Notes under the pieces: model-generated
The model's input: the letters and a program-made list of their open reading frames with translations, nothing else
The model's database searches: none
What the model was told of the DNA's origin: nothing
Shown: in pieces, positions 44,762 through 56,438 of the stretch
Layout: each line of letters begins with the position of its first letter
How positions within the stretch are numbered: position 1 is the first letter of the stretch
Translations under genes and position numbers: made by a program
Assembly (NCBI RefSeq): GCF_027943255.1
Contig: NC_072896.1
Location: 122,233,879 to 122,297,878 of the forward strand
DNA: 64,000 nucleotides
Origin: Anastrepha obliqua
Lineage: Eukaryota > Arthropoda > Insecta > Diptera > Tephritidae
Direction of reading: 5' to 3'

Positions 44762-44906
44762 AATAAGTCTTACTTTTCTAATTTGAATCTGCTTAAGTCT
44801 AAATTATTAACTCGCGACCAAAAGTTAAGGATATACAAAACTGTAACCCGCCCCATGCGTACCTATGGTTGTGAACTATGGACTCTAAAAACTGCTGACA
44901 TTAATC
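44762..44906 (+). pseudogene. RTE-like ORF2 fragment
   Basis: NKSYFSNLNLLKSKLLTRDQ, KLRIYKTVTRPMRTYGCELW and TLKTADINQ form the segment just before the C-terminal part of RTE-like ORF2. TLKTADINQ matches TLKANDINQ of the 4.0 kb ORF, so the two belong to one family. It abuts a LOA-like piece on the left and a DD37D transposon on the right. Confidence 0.65.
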
Positions 44907-44908
44907 AG

Positions 44909-45590
44909 CCCTGACGAAGTGTCAATCAAATGGCGAAAGAACTGAAAATATCTGACCGTAGCATCCGCCGCATACTGAAAAATGATCCCAAAGTCAAGCT
45001 TTACAAGATTCAAAAGGCGCATTGTCTCACACCAACGTAGCAACAAGTCAGACTAGAGAGAGCGAAAGAGTTGCTTCGTTTAGGCGAAAGCAGTAAATTT
45101 TCGAACTTTGTGTTTTCTGACGAGAAAAATTCCTCAAATCGAGCAATTCATAAACTCCCAAGGCGATAGGGTTCATTTGACTGACCGAGATTTTGAGTCA
45201 TCGACTGGCCACCAGGAGACAGCACCCGCCACAGGTAATGGTTTCGGCCGCTGTAACCACAGATGGGCGCTCTCCAATCGTTTTCATTGAGTTTGGTGTC
45301 AAGATAAATGCGACATATTATCGGGAAAGTTTTCGCGAGGTTGCTTTGAAGCCATGGGCAGACAAACATTTGGGTGTCAGATCACGAACGTTTCAACAGG
45401 ACTCGGCACCGTTTCACAAAGCTCGAGTGAGCCAAGAGTGACTAAAAAACGATGTTCCGAACTTCATAACGTCCACACAATGGCTCTCAAATTCCTCAGA
45501 CGCGAGTCCGATAGATTATTCTTTTTGGGCTATTTTGGAGAGCAAAGTCCGAACTGAAAGATTCACCAGTCTCGAGGCGCTGAAAAAAGC
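44909..45590 (+). mobile_element. DD37D transposon, internal part, sister of the 38.9 kb copy
   Basis: Both termini are missing. Starts at DEVSVNQMAKELKISDRSIR and covers FSDEK (45113-45127), QIEQFINSQGDRVHLTDRDF, PPQVMVSAAVTTDGRSPIVF, IEFGVKINATYYRE, RTFQQDSAPFHKARV (second Asp) and VRTERFTSLEALKKAKD. Between the last two, frames carry SDASPIDYSFWAILES, the third-Asp region. The frame changes twice, after FSDEK and after TDRDFE, at the same places as the 38.9 kb copy. A further TGA replaces Trp after SQE (45439-45441). Confidence 0.75.
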
Positions 45591-47624
45591 CAAGGATGAC
45601 AAAAATGTAAATTATAATTTACGATACGATCGAATAGATTACATCAAAATATAATAAATAAAAATAAAATCAGGTCAGCACCTTCAGAAACGCTTTTTTG
45701 ACAGCCTCGCATCACCAGCGTCACATAGTCCATTTTTTCAGATGCATTTTTTATTATACTAAAGAACTTTTACACAAATAACTAATACAACTCTGCTGTA
45801 TGTACGTAAATAAAAATATACGCGATATAAATAAATTTTGTAACGTATTCGTATAAAATGACTGGCCACAATCGTTGAACTGGAAACACAGTTGATTTTT
45901 CTCAAATGACATTTGCAGCGATGACAAGAAACTCATCACATCACGTTTCAACGACTTTGTTGACAAATTCATTAAAATTTTTACTCGCCACTGGGGTGGG
46001 CAGTGACCGAATGTGCAATTTGTTTGCCAGTTAAATGTGGCATCTCCGCATTGATGGGAGATTCCAAGAGAAACTACGGTAACGACTGAGATAACAACAA
46101 CACTTATGTGCACAATTGCATACATACAGACATACATACGTGTAATATATGTATGTATAATCCAACTGTAAGAGATCATTTGTCGCTTGCCGATTGACGA
46201 TTGACGATTGGCGAGTGGTTGGAAAAGTTCTCACCACCTCATCGCACTTATTAGCACACCGCACTGTAGCGCGCCGCAATGCGATTATGGCTATATGTAT
46301 ATAAGTATGTATGTATGTATGTATTCATTTATGTATGTATGAGTGTGTATGTAAGCGCAAACTCTCAGCTGGTGGTCCAATTTATGAACTGTTTACACAA
46401 ATGCATTTGACTGCAGGCGGCCCTTCCATATGCGCGCTTGCATGTATTCCCGTATTTACTGGCCTTCTCTCGCTTGGCCAACTGCATACATTGCTCCAGC
46501 TGCAGTTTCTGCAAGTTTATCGATGGTTGCCTGGTTATTGACTACGAAATGCAATGTCAACTGTAAATGTTCGCTGGTCAACCTTGGTGTTGTGGATTTT
46601 CATAGCTACCACCACTGATGACGATGGTGATGAGGTTGTTGGCAGTTTTTTTTTTTGTTGTTCTTGCTCTAGTTGTTGACAACCACATCAGCAATGTGTT
46701 ACATTTATTGCGATTGATCGTTGGTGACGTGTCAGCAATATGTCGAAATGATGCCATTTTTCAATGACTGTACTCAAGCAATTTGTACATGCAAACGTGC
46801 TTACATACATTTATATGTGTCTCGGTCAGTTAGTCAGCTGCGAATTACTGCACCGCCGCTTTTTCACAGATGTCGTTAACAAAAAAATGATAAACTAACT
46901 CGAAATCAGCTATTGCTGCTAAGGGAAAAATGGAAATATCATACTTATGTCATCTACCCGGTTATGGTAAATACAAATACATATAGGGGAATCTATCACC
47001 ATATTTGCTTCTTTATCTGTTCATATTTGCGTTCATCATTTAATTTAAAGTAGCAGCTCTGCATCAAGCTTTGGTTTTTTAGGTTAACAAAAATATTTAG
47101 AATTTCCAGAAAGACATTTGTTACATTTATAAATGTTAATTTATATTTATATCACAATTTTACTACGTGATATTCTCATTTTTCCAATACCTCATCGTCA
47201 GGGAAGCACCGCCACCAGTATCATCGCTTCAGGCCAACTGCATAAATTCTATACCACAGCATTCCCCAACGTAATGATTCGGTCAATAGGAAAAAATAAA
47301 AAGTATCAGCCAGAAAATATGAGCAATGAGCTGAGTACTACTACCGCACACAAATCGGCGCACGATGCTAATAAATGCAAACAGATGAATATACCACAAA
47401 TCATATACGTGTACCACCGGGCGTATACGCAACATGGGCTTTATCAGTCGAAGAAAATACGACGACTGATTAATTGATTGATTGTTTTAAGCAATACTAA
47501 TGGAATTTTGCAAATGGCAACTGTTCATGGTTTAGAAGTATTTCAATCATTATTGATGATGCAAACTGGAAAAATTTTGTTTTCAAAATAATTAGGAAAA
47601 ATAAGTATGGAAAAAATACTTCTA
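45591..47624. other. No gene recognised
   Basis: A (GTAT)n microsatellite lies at about 46298-46342. Overlapping frames at 45754-46279 and 46311-46618 run through simple sequence. The frame at 47133-47477 (114 codons) has no recognisable domain and is a chance candidate at best. Confidence 0.5.
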
Positions 47625-48763
47625 AAGGGTGTTTGTTTATGAGCTTGACTATTTAAAATGATAATCCAAAACAGTATTATAATTTCATCGCATTTATTAT
47701 TTATATTATTTTGAATATGGCATCCGGCATATGTTTGCCGCGGCTACGAGTTACATTTCGATTCGATCTGTCCAAGTTTAGACTACTTTTTCGAATAAAT
47801 TTGAATATTCGATTTTTTAGCTATTATCTTTTTAAACAGTTGGTTTAAACAGTAGATGCACGTTTCGTGTTTTGTTTCAATGTCAAACATCTTCAGTTTG
47901 GTCTATAATTTAACCATGAATCGTCTTACAATCGAACAACGCTTACAAATCATTGAATTTTATTATAAAAATGCGTGTTCTGTTAAGAAAGTTTAAGTTG
48001 GCCGAAGATCCACTTTTTTATCGAAAAATTGTGTTCAACGACGAAGCTCATTTTTGGATCAATTGGTACGTAAATAAGCAGAATTGTCGATTTTGGAGTG
48101 AAGATCTGCCAGAAGAATTGCAAGAGCTACCAATGTATCCAGAGAAGATCACAGTTTGGTGCGGTTTATGGGCTGGAGGTATCATTGGACCGTACTTCTT
48201 CAAAGATGCTGCGAATCGTAACGTAACTGTGAATGGTGAGCGCTACCGTGAAATGACATCCAACTTTTTTTTGCCCAAAATGCAAGAGCTTGACTTGCAT
48301 GGCATGTGGTTTCAGCAAGACGGTGCCACATGCCACACAGCACGCGTAACAATGGACTTGTTAAGGAGCGAGTTCGGTGAACATTTTATTTCACGTTCGG
48401 GACCTGTCAGTTGGCCTCCCAGATCGTGCGATATAACGCCTTTAGATTATTTTTTGTGAGGCTATGTTAAAGCTCATGTCTATTCAGACAAGCCTGCTTC
48501 AATTAACGCATTGGAAGACCAAATTAAAGCATTTACTATATATGTGAGATACCGGCCGAAACATCGGAAAGAGTATGCCAAAATTGGACTAAGCGGATGG
48601 ACCATTTGAAGCGGAGTCGCGGTCAACATTTGCATGAAATAATCTTCAAACATTAAATTATATGTACCGTACTATCGATTTAAGTAAAAATTGCATGCAT
48701 TTTTCTGAATTTTACGTGAGTTTTTTTGAAAAACTTTCCTATAGCTCTTAAAAAATCACCCTT
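47625..48763 (+). mobile_element. DD41D mariner-like element, second subfamily, both ends present
   Basis: The ends AAGGGTGTTTGTTTATGAGC (47625-47644) and the complement of TCTTAAAAAATCACCCTT (48746-48763) are imperfect inverted repeats flanked by TA (47623-47624 and 48764-48765). The element is 1,139 bp with one transposase gene carrying a large internal deletion. Its transposase differs clearly from the 27/55 kb subfamily (about half the residues in aligned blocks), so two DD41D subfamilies coexist. Confidence 0.8.
47916..48656 (+). pseudogene. DD41D transposase with internal deletion and TGG-to-TGA stop
   Basis: Starts MNRLTIEQRLQIIEFYYKN (47916), then at about 47990 jumps, with a frame change, to KFKLAEDPLFYRKIVFNDEA, so roughly 130 codons between the DNA-binding and catalytic domains are lost. 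The catalytic part is well kept: NDEAHFWINWYVNKQNCRFW (first Asp), VWCGLWAGGIIGPYFFKDAA, MWFQQDGATCHTARV (second Asp), VSWPPRSCDITPLDYFL (third Asp). I count 41 residues between the second and third Asp. The Trp codon after YFL is TGA (48457-48459). Then come GYVKAHVYSDKPASINALED, another frameshift and the tail GQHLHEIIFKH to 48656. Confidence 0.8.
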
Positions 48764-48789
48764 TATATATATGTATATATATATATTGA

Positions 48790-49253
48790 TTAGAGCGGGT
48801 CGATTTAAAAATCGCTCATTGCTCTGTGAAAATCGTATTCTAGGGATCAAAATAAGAAACTTTGCCGAAGGAACCATACCTCTAAAACGAATTCTGATGT
48901 CCCCCAATTTGGGTCGAACGAAAAATCCCACTTTGACCCATTTAGAGTGCTCCAATCGAGTCCAAATGTATGACCGATCCCCACTAACTTTGGACGGCCG
49001 ATCCACCCATGCCAGTGGCACACCCCCTGGAATTTTCCTGGGGGGGTTCCCCATACAATAATTTCAAAATATCACCATTTTTGGCATTTACATGAGAAAA
49101 GAAACTAAAAAGTTTAACCCAAATTGGGGAACATCAGAATTCGTTTTAGAGGTATGGTTCCTTCGGCAAAGTTTCTTATTTTCATCCCAAGAATATGATT
49201 TTCACAGAGCAATGGGCGATTTTTTTGCCTCCCCACAAATCGACCCGGCCTAA
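48790..49253. mobile_element. MITE with inverted repeats of about 125-137 bp
   Basis: The left arm 48790-48914 (TTAGAGCGGGTCGATTT to CCCCAATTTGGGT) is repeated inverted at 49117-49253, with blocks such as TTTGCCGAAGGAACCATACC and TCTAAAACGAATTCTGATGT identical. The spacer of about 200 bp is unrelated. The right arm has a small insertion near 49218-49235. There is no coding capacity; the open frames over both arms are shadows. No clear target duplication can be read because the left flank is a (TA)n run. The parental transposase is unknown. Confidence 0.8.
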
Positions 49254-49274
49254 TATTCATGTATAGGTATATAG

Positions 49275-49405
49275 TTGTTGTTGTTGTGTCAACAAAAAAA
49301 TTTCCCTTACATGTATGGGGAGTGCTGCTCAAGTGACAGTCCCTGGCCGGATACATAGTAAATCCAGGTCGTTCCGATACCATAGGACCGACTGTCGCGG
49401 GATGT
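49275..49405 (+). repeat. Dispersed repeat headed by (GTT)n
   Basis: GTTGTTGTTGTTGTGTCAAC followed by CATGTATGGGGAGTGCTGCT, GTGACAGTCCCTGGCCGG and CCATAGGACCGACTGTCGCG. I have the impression of a common fly repeat (SINE or LINE 3' end) but cannot confirm it from one copy in this window. Confidence 0.35.
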
Positions 49406-49555
49406 GTGGTAACAAAGGGCCGCTCCGGTTTCGTTTTTAAGTTGATATTTTGATTAACAGTTTATCAGCCTACCTTTACCATTCTGGTGACGATGCACCG
49501 ACTTTGGACACCAGACTTCCTCTTGCAAGACCTGTATTTTATAGGCACGTAAGCC

Positions 49556-49882
49556 AAGATCCTTACGTTAAATTATTCCACTTAGTCCAAAAAGCTTTAC
49601 GACGACATAGACATAGCGCAGCGAATAAAGATCCAGCGGCTAGGTTGGCTGGGTAATGTCGTCCGAATGGATACAAACGCTCCGGCATTGAAAGTATTCG
49701 ATGCGGTACCAGCTGGTGGTAGCAGAGGAAGAGGAAGGCCTCCTCTGCGTTGGAAAGATCAGGTGGAGAAGGACTTGGCTTCACTTGGCGTGTCCAACTG
49801 GCGCCGGTTCGCAAGAGAAAGAAACGACTGGCACGCTTTGTTAAACTCGTCCAGAATCGCGTAAGCAAATATCGCGCCAATG
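49556..49882 (+). pseudogene. Non-LTR ORF2 C-terminal fragment
   Basis: Frames read IQRLGWLGNVVRMDTNAPAL and then KVFDAVPAGGSRGRGRPPLR with WKDQVEKDLASLGVSNWRRF and ARERNDWHALLNS, ending at 49863. This is the basic tail region of a LINE ORF2, of the same architecture as 3999-4628 but a different subfamily. A GAAGAAGAAGAAG run at 49882-49894 follows and could be the 3' tail. The minus-strand frame across it is a shadow. A 55-bp relative lies at 53937. Confidence 0.7.
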
Positions 49883-49894
49883 AAGAAGAAGAAG

Positions 49895-51522
49895 TCCAAA
49901 AACAATGGCCAACAAGTTGGGAATGACGGCAAATAATGGGTTCCTATTCAATACTGCGCTCTAGGAACTTCGCGAAAAGGATTTCTGCCTTTTCTATCAA
50001 AGTAAATATGTACAATTTGGAGTCGTTGTTCTGGCATTAAGCGATTCATGATGACTTGCCAAATCTTACTGAACAGAAATCTCAACACCGTTTGTCATCT
50101 CAGTTGTCAAACCGTTTTTATCCATATCGATAGTTTGCATGCAGCTAAAAAACAACCGACATTTAAGTTAATAAATAGACGCCACGTTTTGATTAATTCA
50201 GAGAAGATTTAATTTTATTTATGATTTAATGATAAACATTTTAAGAGGACCATAACATATTTACACAGACAATGCGCAGCCATTCAATATTGAACGAAAT
50301 AAGCCCCTGCAAAATGCACTAATATGCCGATTGCACTGAAATTTTGCCCATGGCCTAAATTCATGCCCACACTGCCAGAAATGGTCTAAAAAATTTTAAA
50401 TCTTTTCATAGAAGCGATGAAGATGCCAAAATTCAAAACAGTCCCGAACAAGAAGATTTCAAAAATGTTGTATCTTAAAAGTTGCTGATCTGTGTTAAGG
50501 GGTTAGGGGTAGTCATAGGTCCGAAAAAATAATGATTTTCAATAATTTTTTTTTGTTGGTCAATTGCTTTGTTTTACAAAAATAGAAACATAGCATTAAT
50601 ACATCGTGTTTCGACTTGACTTCAGCAAAATTTCAAAAAAAAAAAACAAATTAATAATTGTAAAAGTTTTCGCTGTTTGTGTGGAGCCCGTATCTCTAGA
50701 AGTCCCTTGCGTTGATTATCACAAGTCCCTTGAGATTCATCTAAAATCAATCGCAGAAGAGAAATTAGTTTTATTAATAGATAATCCTGTGCCTGATCAA
50801 AGCTTTTTCTTTTTTCAAAATTAACAACATGGCGGCCTTAGGAAATATATTTCAGATTTTCGTGAAAAACCCGACAATTAATTGTTTAAAAAAATTGAAA
50901 TTTTTGAAGAAAAAAATCCTTCGATCAGGTACGAGTTTTTTATGTTTTTCAAATGCAGTATAAATTTTATTAAAAACTACCAAACGGTTTTTAGGTTACA
51001 GTGATCACCAATTCAAAAAACATAGTTTTGACAAAAAGAAAGGATTTAAAGTTTTGCTACTTGCTCTCGAACGCTCCGGAGTGCGCGAGCGCCCTTTGTT
51101 AATTGTTAAATAACTCGAAAAGTATTTGTCAGATGCACTTCAAATTTTCACATAATATTTTTAAGATATTCTATTTTAAGAAAATGCCAAAAAAAATTTT
51201 GCAAAATTCTGACTCTTCCTAACCCCTTAAATAATTGGGCGATCGAAAGCTGGTAGTAGGATTTCAGTTTACTTGTATCCATATTTTTTGCAAAATAATA
51301 AAAATAATAATAATTTTTTAGAGGTTTTACTCTTAATTTTTAAAAATTTTGTACCCATAAAACTTAACTCTAATCACAAAATATATTAAAAAATTACCTT
51401 TAAAATAAAATATTTTTCAAGATGAGGCCTCTAAAGTTTCAGAAATTATGGATGATGCAAGATACATTACCAAACCAAAAAAATAAAAAATAAATAAATA
51501 AACGTATCGAATTTAAAGAAAA
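49895..51522. other. No gene recognised; AT-rich
   Basis: Low-complexity AT sequence, with one 72-codon frame (50606-50824) that lacks a domain. No TE family was identified. Confidence 0.5.
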
Positions 51523-51713
51523 TTAAGCCAACTCCGAACGCCAAATATTTTTATGAGGAGCTTTTTCCTGACAGCAATACACTTGGCGGCTTGCCATTGC
51601 CTACCGAGAGGTGACCGTTAACCCTTTTCTACATTTTTACTGTTCCTTCCCCGAAGATTCGAACCTACGTACTACCAAATGGTAGTCACGCTCCAGCCAT
51701 TCGGCAACGGTGG
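51523..51713 (-). repeat. tRNA-derived SINE, head and half of the body
   Basis: Complement landmarks are AACTCCGAACGCCAAATATT, ATGAGGAGCTTTTTCCTG, GGCTTGCCATTGCCTACCGA, GATTCGAACC (box B, 51656-51665), TGGTAGTCACGCTCC and CCATTCGGCAACGG (box A, near 51698-51711). The GGAGGAGGAGCTCGGCC end is missing. Confidence 0.75.
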
Positions 51714-53936
51714 ATGGGTTGCAGATTATAAGTACAAATTTAGGAAGACGGATGTAGAATTTCTTAGCGCAAATATTCGAGTTTATACCCGTTTTAACCC
51801 ACAAACGATTACACGAAGCAGTGGAACTGCAAACGCAGACTGCGAAGCATTTTTTGTTTTTCAAAACTTCATTACATTTTTGACTTCAATTGATCAAATT
51901 TTGCGCTCGATCACAGCGTGGCGGCTTAGGCAGCTAACTTTCTTCAAACGACAGCGCGACATTACTAATCGTACCAATTGTTTTTTCGGGCTCGCCGAAA
52001 TCCGATTTCTTCAGAAACGACAACAGGCAGAGAACGAAAAAAGGAGTAAAGGGCGCATAGAAAATCTTTTCTATTTCAAAAATTCTTTGCATAGTTAGCT
52101 GGACTTTATTTGCTACACAGAGGCGTGTGTATATTTTGAAGTCTAATAGTCACGAAATCATTCACGAAAGTATGGAAGTGATCTGTGATGATTTTTCAAT
52201 GTTTTATGAAAATTTCGAATACCACAAAAAACTGATATGAGAATAAGTTCATGCCTTCTAAGGCTGCCAATAAGCACAAATTTGCAATGAAGGCCGTACA
52301 ATTTGAGTTTTCACTCTGTTCACTTGTTTTATTTTTTATTTATCCCTCTTTTCTTGTGGCGGTAGATTGCCTAAGAAGTGTAGCCTATTCTACAACCTGG
52401 CAAAATAAAACGAAAAACTTTCTGATAAGTAGAAAGCTCACAAAGCGTAAAAAAGTAAATTTAGTGTAAAAAAGCACGCTTCTCAATTCAACTTTATTAG
52501 AATTCAAAAAAGGCAACTAACTAAAGAGCCCGCATTTCTCACAGAACTTTTGTCCTTCCACCTGCATGCTGGCGTGCAATAATGTGTGGTTTCACGTGCA
52601 CCTGTCCATTGTCATTTGCCGCCGAGATTTCCTCGTATGCAATTGCATAAAAATTGCAAAACTTTCATTTGCCAACGACCTGCAAATGGTGTCCGTGTGT
52701 GTGTGTGTGTGTGTGTGTCACGTAAGAGTCTGCACTTTCCATTCGTGTGCTGTCATTGTCCTTTGCCCTTCGAAGGCTTGCGTACAAATGTGATTTTCGA
52801 ATACACAGTTAGTTACAATAAAAACAAAGCCGCACAGAAAAAACTATTGCACTTTGCTAAGTTGACGAGGGAATCGAGGTCAAATGGCGGCCAACCAACA
52901 AAGTTAGACGTCACAGCCAAAGCCACAGCCGCTTGGGAGAATTGCTGCCAAACAATATTGTTAGGCGGCGAGAAAAAAGCCAAAAGCGGCAAAGAACACA
53001 AAAACCGAAAGAAACAAAAAAAAGCTCGAATAGCGAAGCAAAAAGTTAAAACAATAAAAATTCTTTTTAGAAGCTCTTCAGTTAGCATTTCCGTTGCATT
53101 CACAGTTGTTGTTGTTCGGTTCGTTGAATTTAGTCGATTCACCGCTTCTTTAGCTGTTTCTGTTTTAGCTGCTGCTGTTGGCTTTGGAAATTTGTTAAAG
53201 ACAAGTTTATAAGTTTACGCCAAAGTTTAAAGTGCAACACGACACAACACAAACGGTGATCCAAATAACTGCCTGCCTAGCCGTGGCACGAACGACGCTC
53301 ACACGCCGCTTTTCTCCATTCACTCTGCACACCATTCGACACGCCAGTTTACTTTAGTTGTCATTTTAAGCGCTCGCTCCGGCATTCGGCTGGTTTTTCT
53401 GTTTATAATAAACACACACACACTTAAGTAGTTCTATCATCTTGTTAATATGTGTCAGTGAAAGGATCCATATATGTGTGTGTGTGTGTGTGTGTGTGTA
53501 TGAGTAAGAGTGTAAAAACGTGTGCGTTGAGTGGCATTTTGTAAATTTAGACAGATATTTACTTTGAAATTTAGTTTCGGAATGCACTTGTTTTGAAATA
53601 ACGGTATTAAAGTTTCGAGGAAAAATTAACGAAAAAGTTTTGAAGGGAAATATGTTGCGCACTGTTGTTTATGACTTGTCTGCGGTTTTGCTCAAGCAGT
53701 GTGATTCTTGAGTATTCTCTCTGTAGTTGATCTTTAACAAATCACGAACTCCGGGTACTTTTATTAATGCTTGGAAATTGACTTTCATTTCACCTACTTT
53801 CAAAAGTCTATTCGTCCAAACAGCTATCCGACACAGCAAAGTATTTTGAATCCATCATCCAGGACAAATTGGTGTTACAATGTTGTTCTGTGCGGACAAG
53901 TTTTTATTTGATAGCTATTTGCTGTGTTTAACTTTA
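51714..53936. other. No gene recognised; two long (TG)n tracts
   Basis: The microsatellites are (TG)n at 52695-52718 and 53475-53499. The open frames 51679-52098 and 52586-53212 (208 codons) read through them and low-complexity Lys-rich sequence. There is no domain, and strong overlap with opposite-strand frames. Confidence 0.5.
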
Positions 53937-53992
53937 TCCGAATGATGATACAGACGATCCGGCTCTGAAAGTATTCGACTCAGATCCTATCC
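53937..53992 (+). pseudogene. 55-bp relative of the 49.6 kb LINE tail
   Basis: CCGAATGATGATACAGACGATCCG-type sequence, then CTCTGAAAGTATTCGA, aligns with CCGAATGGATACAAACGCTC / CATTGAAAGTATTCGATGC at 49664-49712. It corresponds to RMxxxxxxPALKVFD of that ORF2. Confidence 0.5.
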
Positions 53993-54747
53993 CTATGTAG
54001 AAACGGGATATTTATTGATTAACTTAAAGTCATCATAGAACAAGCGAATAAACTTGTCTTTGTCTTTTAATTTCGATTTGAATTATAATGCTGTTAAATA
54101 CCTCGTTTTTCTTGAGATAATTTTCTTCACTATTCCGGCCAGAGCTCTTCATAGTTTGGAGTTTTACTATGTTGGTTTCTCAAAATTTCTTTACGCTCGA
54201 AATGCTTCCTTACTAAAACCTTAATTGAGTTTAATAAAATCTCTAAATTTGTTGAGATAATATAGATTTTTCATGTTCAAAAGGTCGTGTATTGAAATTT
54301 TTTAATATTTGTTTTAAATAATTTTATTTTACTTTATTTTTTTGTATACTCATTAACCTTAAACTATGTCTAAAAAAATAAGTGATAAAAGGGAGAAGGA
54401 TTAAGCTCTCTGGAGCGATTTTTTACAGCAGCAAAAACTAATAGAAGCCAAATACCATAACGTAACTAGCGCGGAAATGCTCTTTTGTGGAGCAGATATA
54501 AATTCATTCATTGGATTAGAATTTTTTGACGATCATCCATATATAGAATTCTACATCTGATGTATTTAGGAGGAATGAGACCAATGCCAGTGCAGTCTAA
54601 TCAAACTAAGATAACTAACACTTTTGCTTCTAAAATTAATAATGAACATCATCAATTCCTTTTGTTCCGAATGCAACATAGGACCTCAAAACCTTCTAGA
54701 AATAATTTATTTATTTATAATAAATAATATTCTTCTTATAATTTTAT
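53993..54747. other. No gene recognised; AT-rich
   Basis: Nothing identifiable. Confidence 0.5.
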
Positions 54748-55329
54748 TGCCTCTTCCGATGTGACCCAGGGCAGCATTTTGGACCCTTTGTTCTTTGTGA
54801 TTTTTACTAGTGACATATCTGAATGTTTGCATTTCTCCGAGTTTCTTGTATATGTAGACGACTTAAAAATGTTGAAACTGTACGAAACCTGTTTGATTCA
54901 TACGATCTTCAATGAAACTTCAATAACGTCGTGCCATGGTGAGATGGATTCCTTCAACTAAATATTAGGAAATGCTCTCTTGTGTCATTTTCTAAGTCCA
55001 AGCATTTAATCTCTACCACATACTTTATAAAGAACTGGCGTCTAAATATTGGGAGTAATCATTGACTCCACTTTTCACTTTCTTTGTCCATTGAATTTTA
55101 TGATCGCCAAATCGTATTCTACACTTGCCTTCATTTGGCGTTTCTCTTCCGATTTGTGAAGTCTCGTACGATCCATGCCGGAGGCCACATCATCAGTGCC
55201 ATATCAATATATGCATTCAAAAGAAATTTCTTCGTTTCACACTCAGATCTTTGAACTCCACTGATCAGGCTCCTTCATACAATCCAAGGTGAAGAAATAC
55301 ACTGTCACTTTGATTTGTTTTCGATAGTA

Positions 55330-56438
55330 AAGAGTGCTTGACTTTTATGGGCTTGATTTTGAATAAAATATAACTTTTTTAAGAAATTATTGCCATTTAT
55401 CTTTATTATGATAATATTAGCATGGCTCAATTACGTATAAAACCAAATATCGGCCAAAAGGTCGCCGCGGCCTCGCCGGCACACCTCCAACCACCACCAA
55501 ATGCAAATAGTTCCTTATCTAAAGGGGGGTTAAGTTTCAAGGGCCTGTGTTGATTTTGAACAAAATACAATTTTTTTAGGAAATTATTGTCATTTCTCTT
55601 TGTTATGATAATATTGGTACAGCTTAATTACGTATAAAAGAAAATATCGCCCAAATAACCGCCGCGGCCCCGGCGGCTCACCTCCATCCAATGGTCCAAA
55701 TTTTCGATGACGCTGAGGCATAATTGAGGTTCTATGCCGTTAATGTGCTGAATTATCTCATCCTTTAGCTCTTGAATTGTTGCTGGCTTATCGACGTACA
55801 CCTTTCCTTTCAAATAACCCCAAAGAAAGAAGCCCAACTGTTTCAAATCACATGATCTTTGCGGCCAATTGACATCGCCGCGACGTGAGATTATTCGGCA
55901 ATCAAATGTTTCGCCGAAAAGAGCCATTGTTTCGTTAGCTGTGTGACAAGTGGCACCGTCCTGTTGAAACCACATATCGTCCACATCCATATCTTCCAAT
56001 TCGGGCCGTAAAAAGTTGGCTATAATCAGGCCTGACCGGCCTCATTTTGGAAAAAATACGGCCCCACTGAGGTGAAAATGTGCCTCATCACTGAAGATGA
56101 TTTTCTTCGAAAATTGGGCATTCACTGTTGCCATTTCCTGCCACCATTCTCCTACAGACCCGGTTTGCTCAAACTTTTGCACAATATTTCCGACTGTACG
56201 CACATTTTGACGATTAAATTGACCGAAAAAATTACGAAGTGCGCGATATGCATTATGCTTTGAACGCCCGTTTTCATAATAAGCCTGAATAACTTTAACG
56301 CGTTGCTCGATTGCATATCATTCAATGGTTCAAATTGAATTAGTCTGAAATGAAAAAATGTCAAACGAAGTGCAGAAAAAGCTTGACATTTAGGTGTGGT
56401 TTACATTCAATATCGGCCCTTCAAATTTAACCACCCTT
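55330..56438 (-). mobile_element. Composite DD41D element with duplicated 3' end, copy 2 (long form)
   Basis: TA flanks the whole unit (55328-55329, 56439-56440). Read on the minus strand, the inner element is 56438-55522 (917 bp), with terminal repeats AAGGGTGGTTAAATTTGAAG and, at its 3' end, the complement of AAGGGGGGTTAAGTTTCAAG. Then come TA, the linker GATAAGGAACTATTTGCATT (complement of 55500-55519) and a second copy of the last ~165 bp (to 55330). Unlike copies 1 and 3, the inner element keeps much of the transposase. The outer terminal repeat is eroded (AAGAGTGCTTGACTTTTATG). Confidence 0.85.
55628..56320 (-). pseudogene. DD41D transposase, internally deleted
   Basis: The N-terminal part, IEQRVKVIQAYYENGRSKHN (about 56318-56262) and RQNVRTVGNIVQKFEQTGSV (about 56215-56155), is a helix-turn-helix. 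After deletions, IFSDEAHF and FFPK lead into the open frame MEDMDVDDMWFQQDGATCHT (55999; second Asp). Then come DVNWPQRSCDLKQLGFFL, where the third Asp of TPLD is replaced by Gly, and GYLKGKVYVDKPATIQELKD, IIQHINGIEPQLCLSVIENL and the end GGYLGDIFFYT at 55628. I count 41 residues between the positions of the second and third Asp. The lost Asp and deletions mean no activity. Confidence 0.8.

Noticed and set aside
52586..53212. 208-codon open frame
   Set aside because: It reads through a (TG)n microsatellite and Lys-rich low-complexity sequence, overlaps frames on both strands and has no domain.
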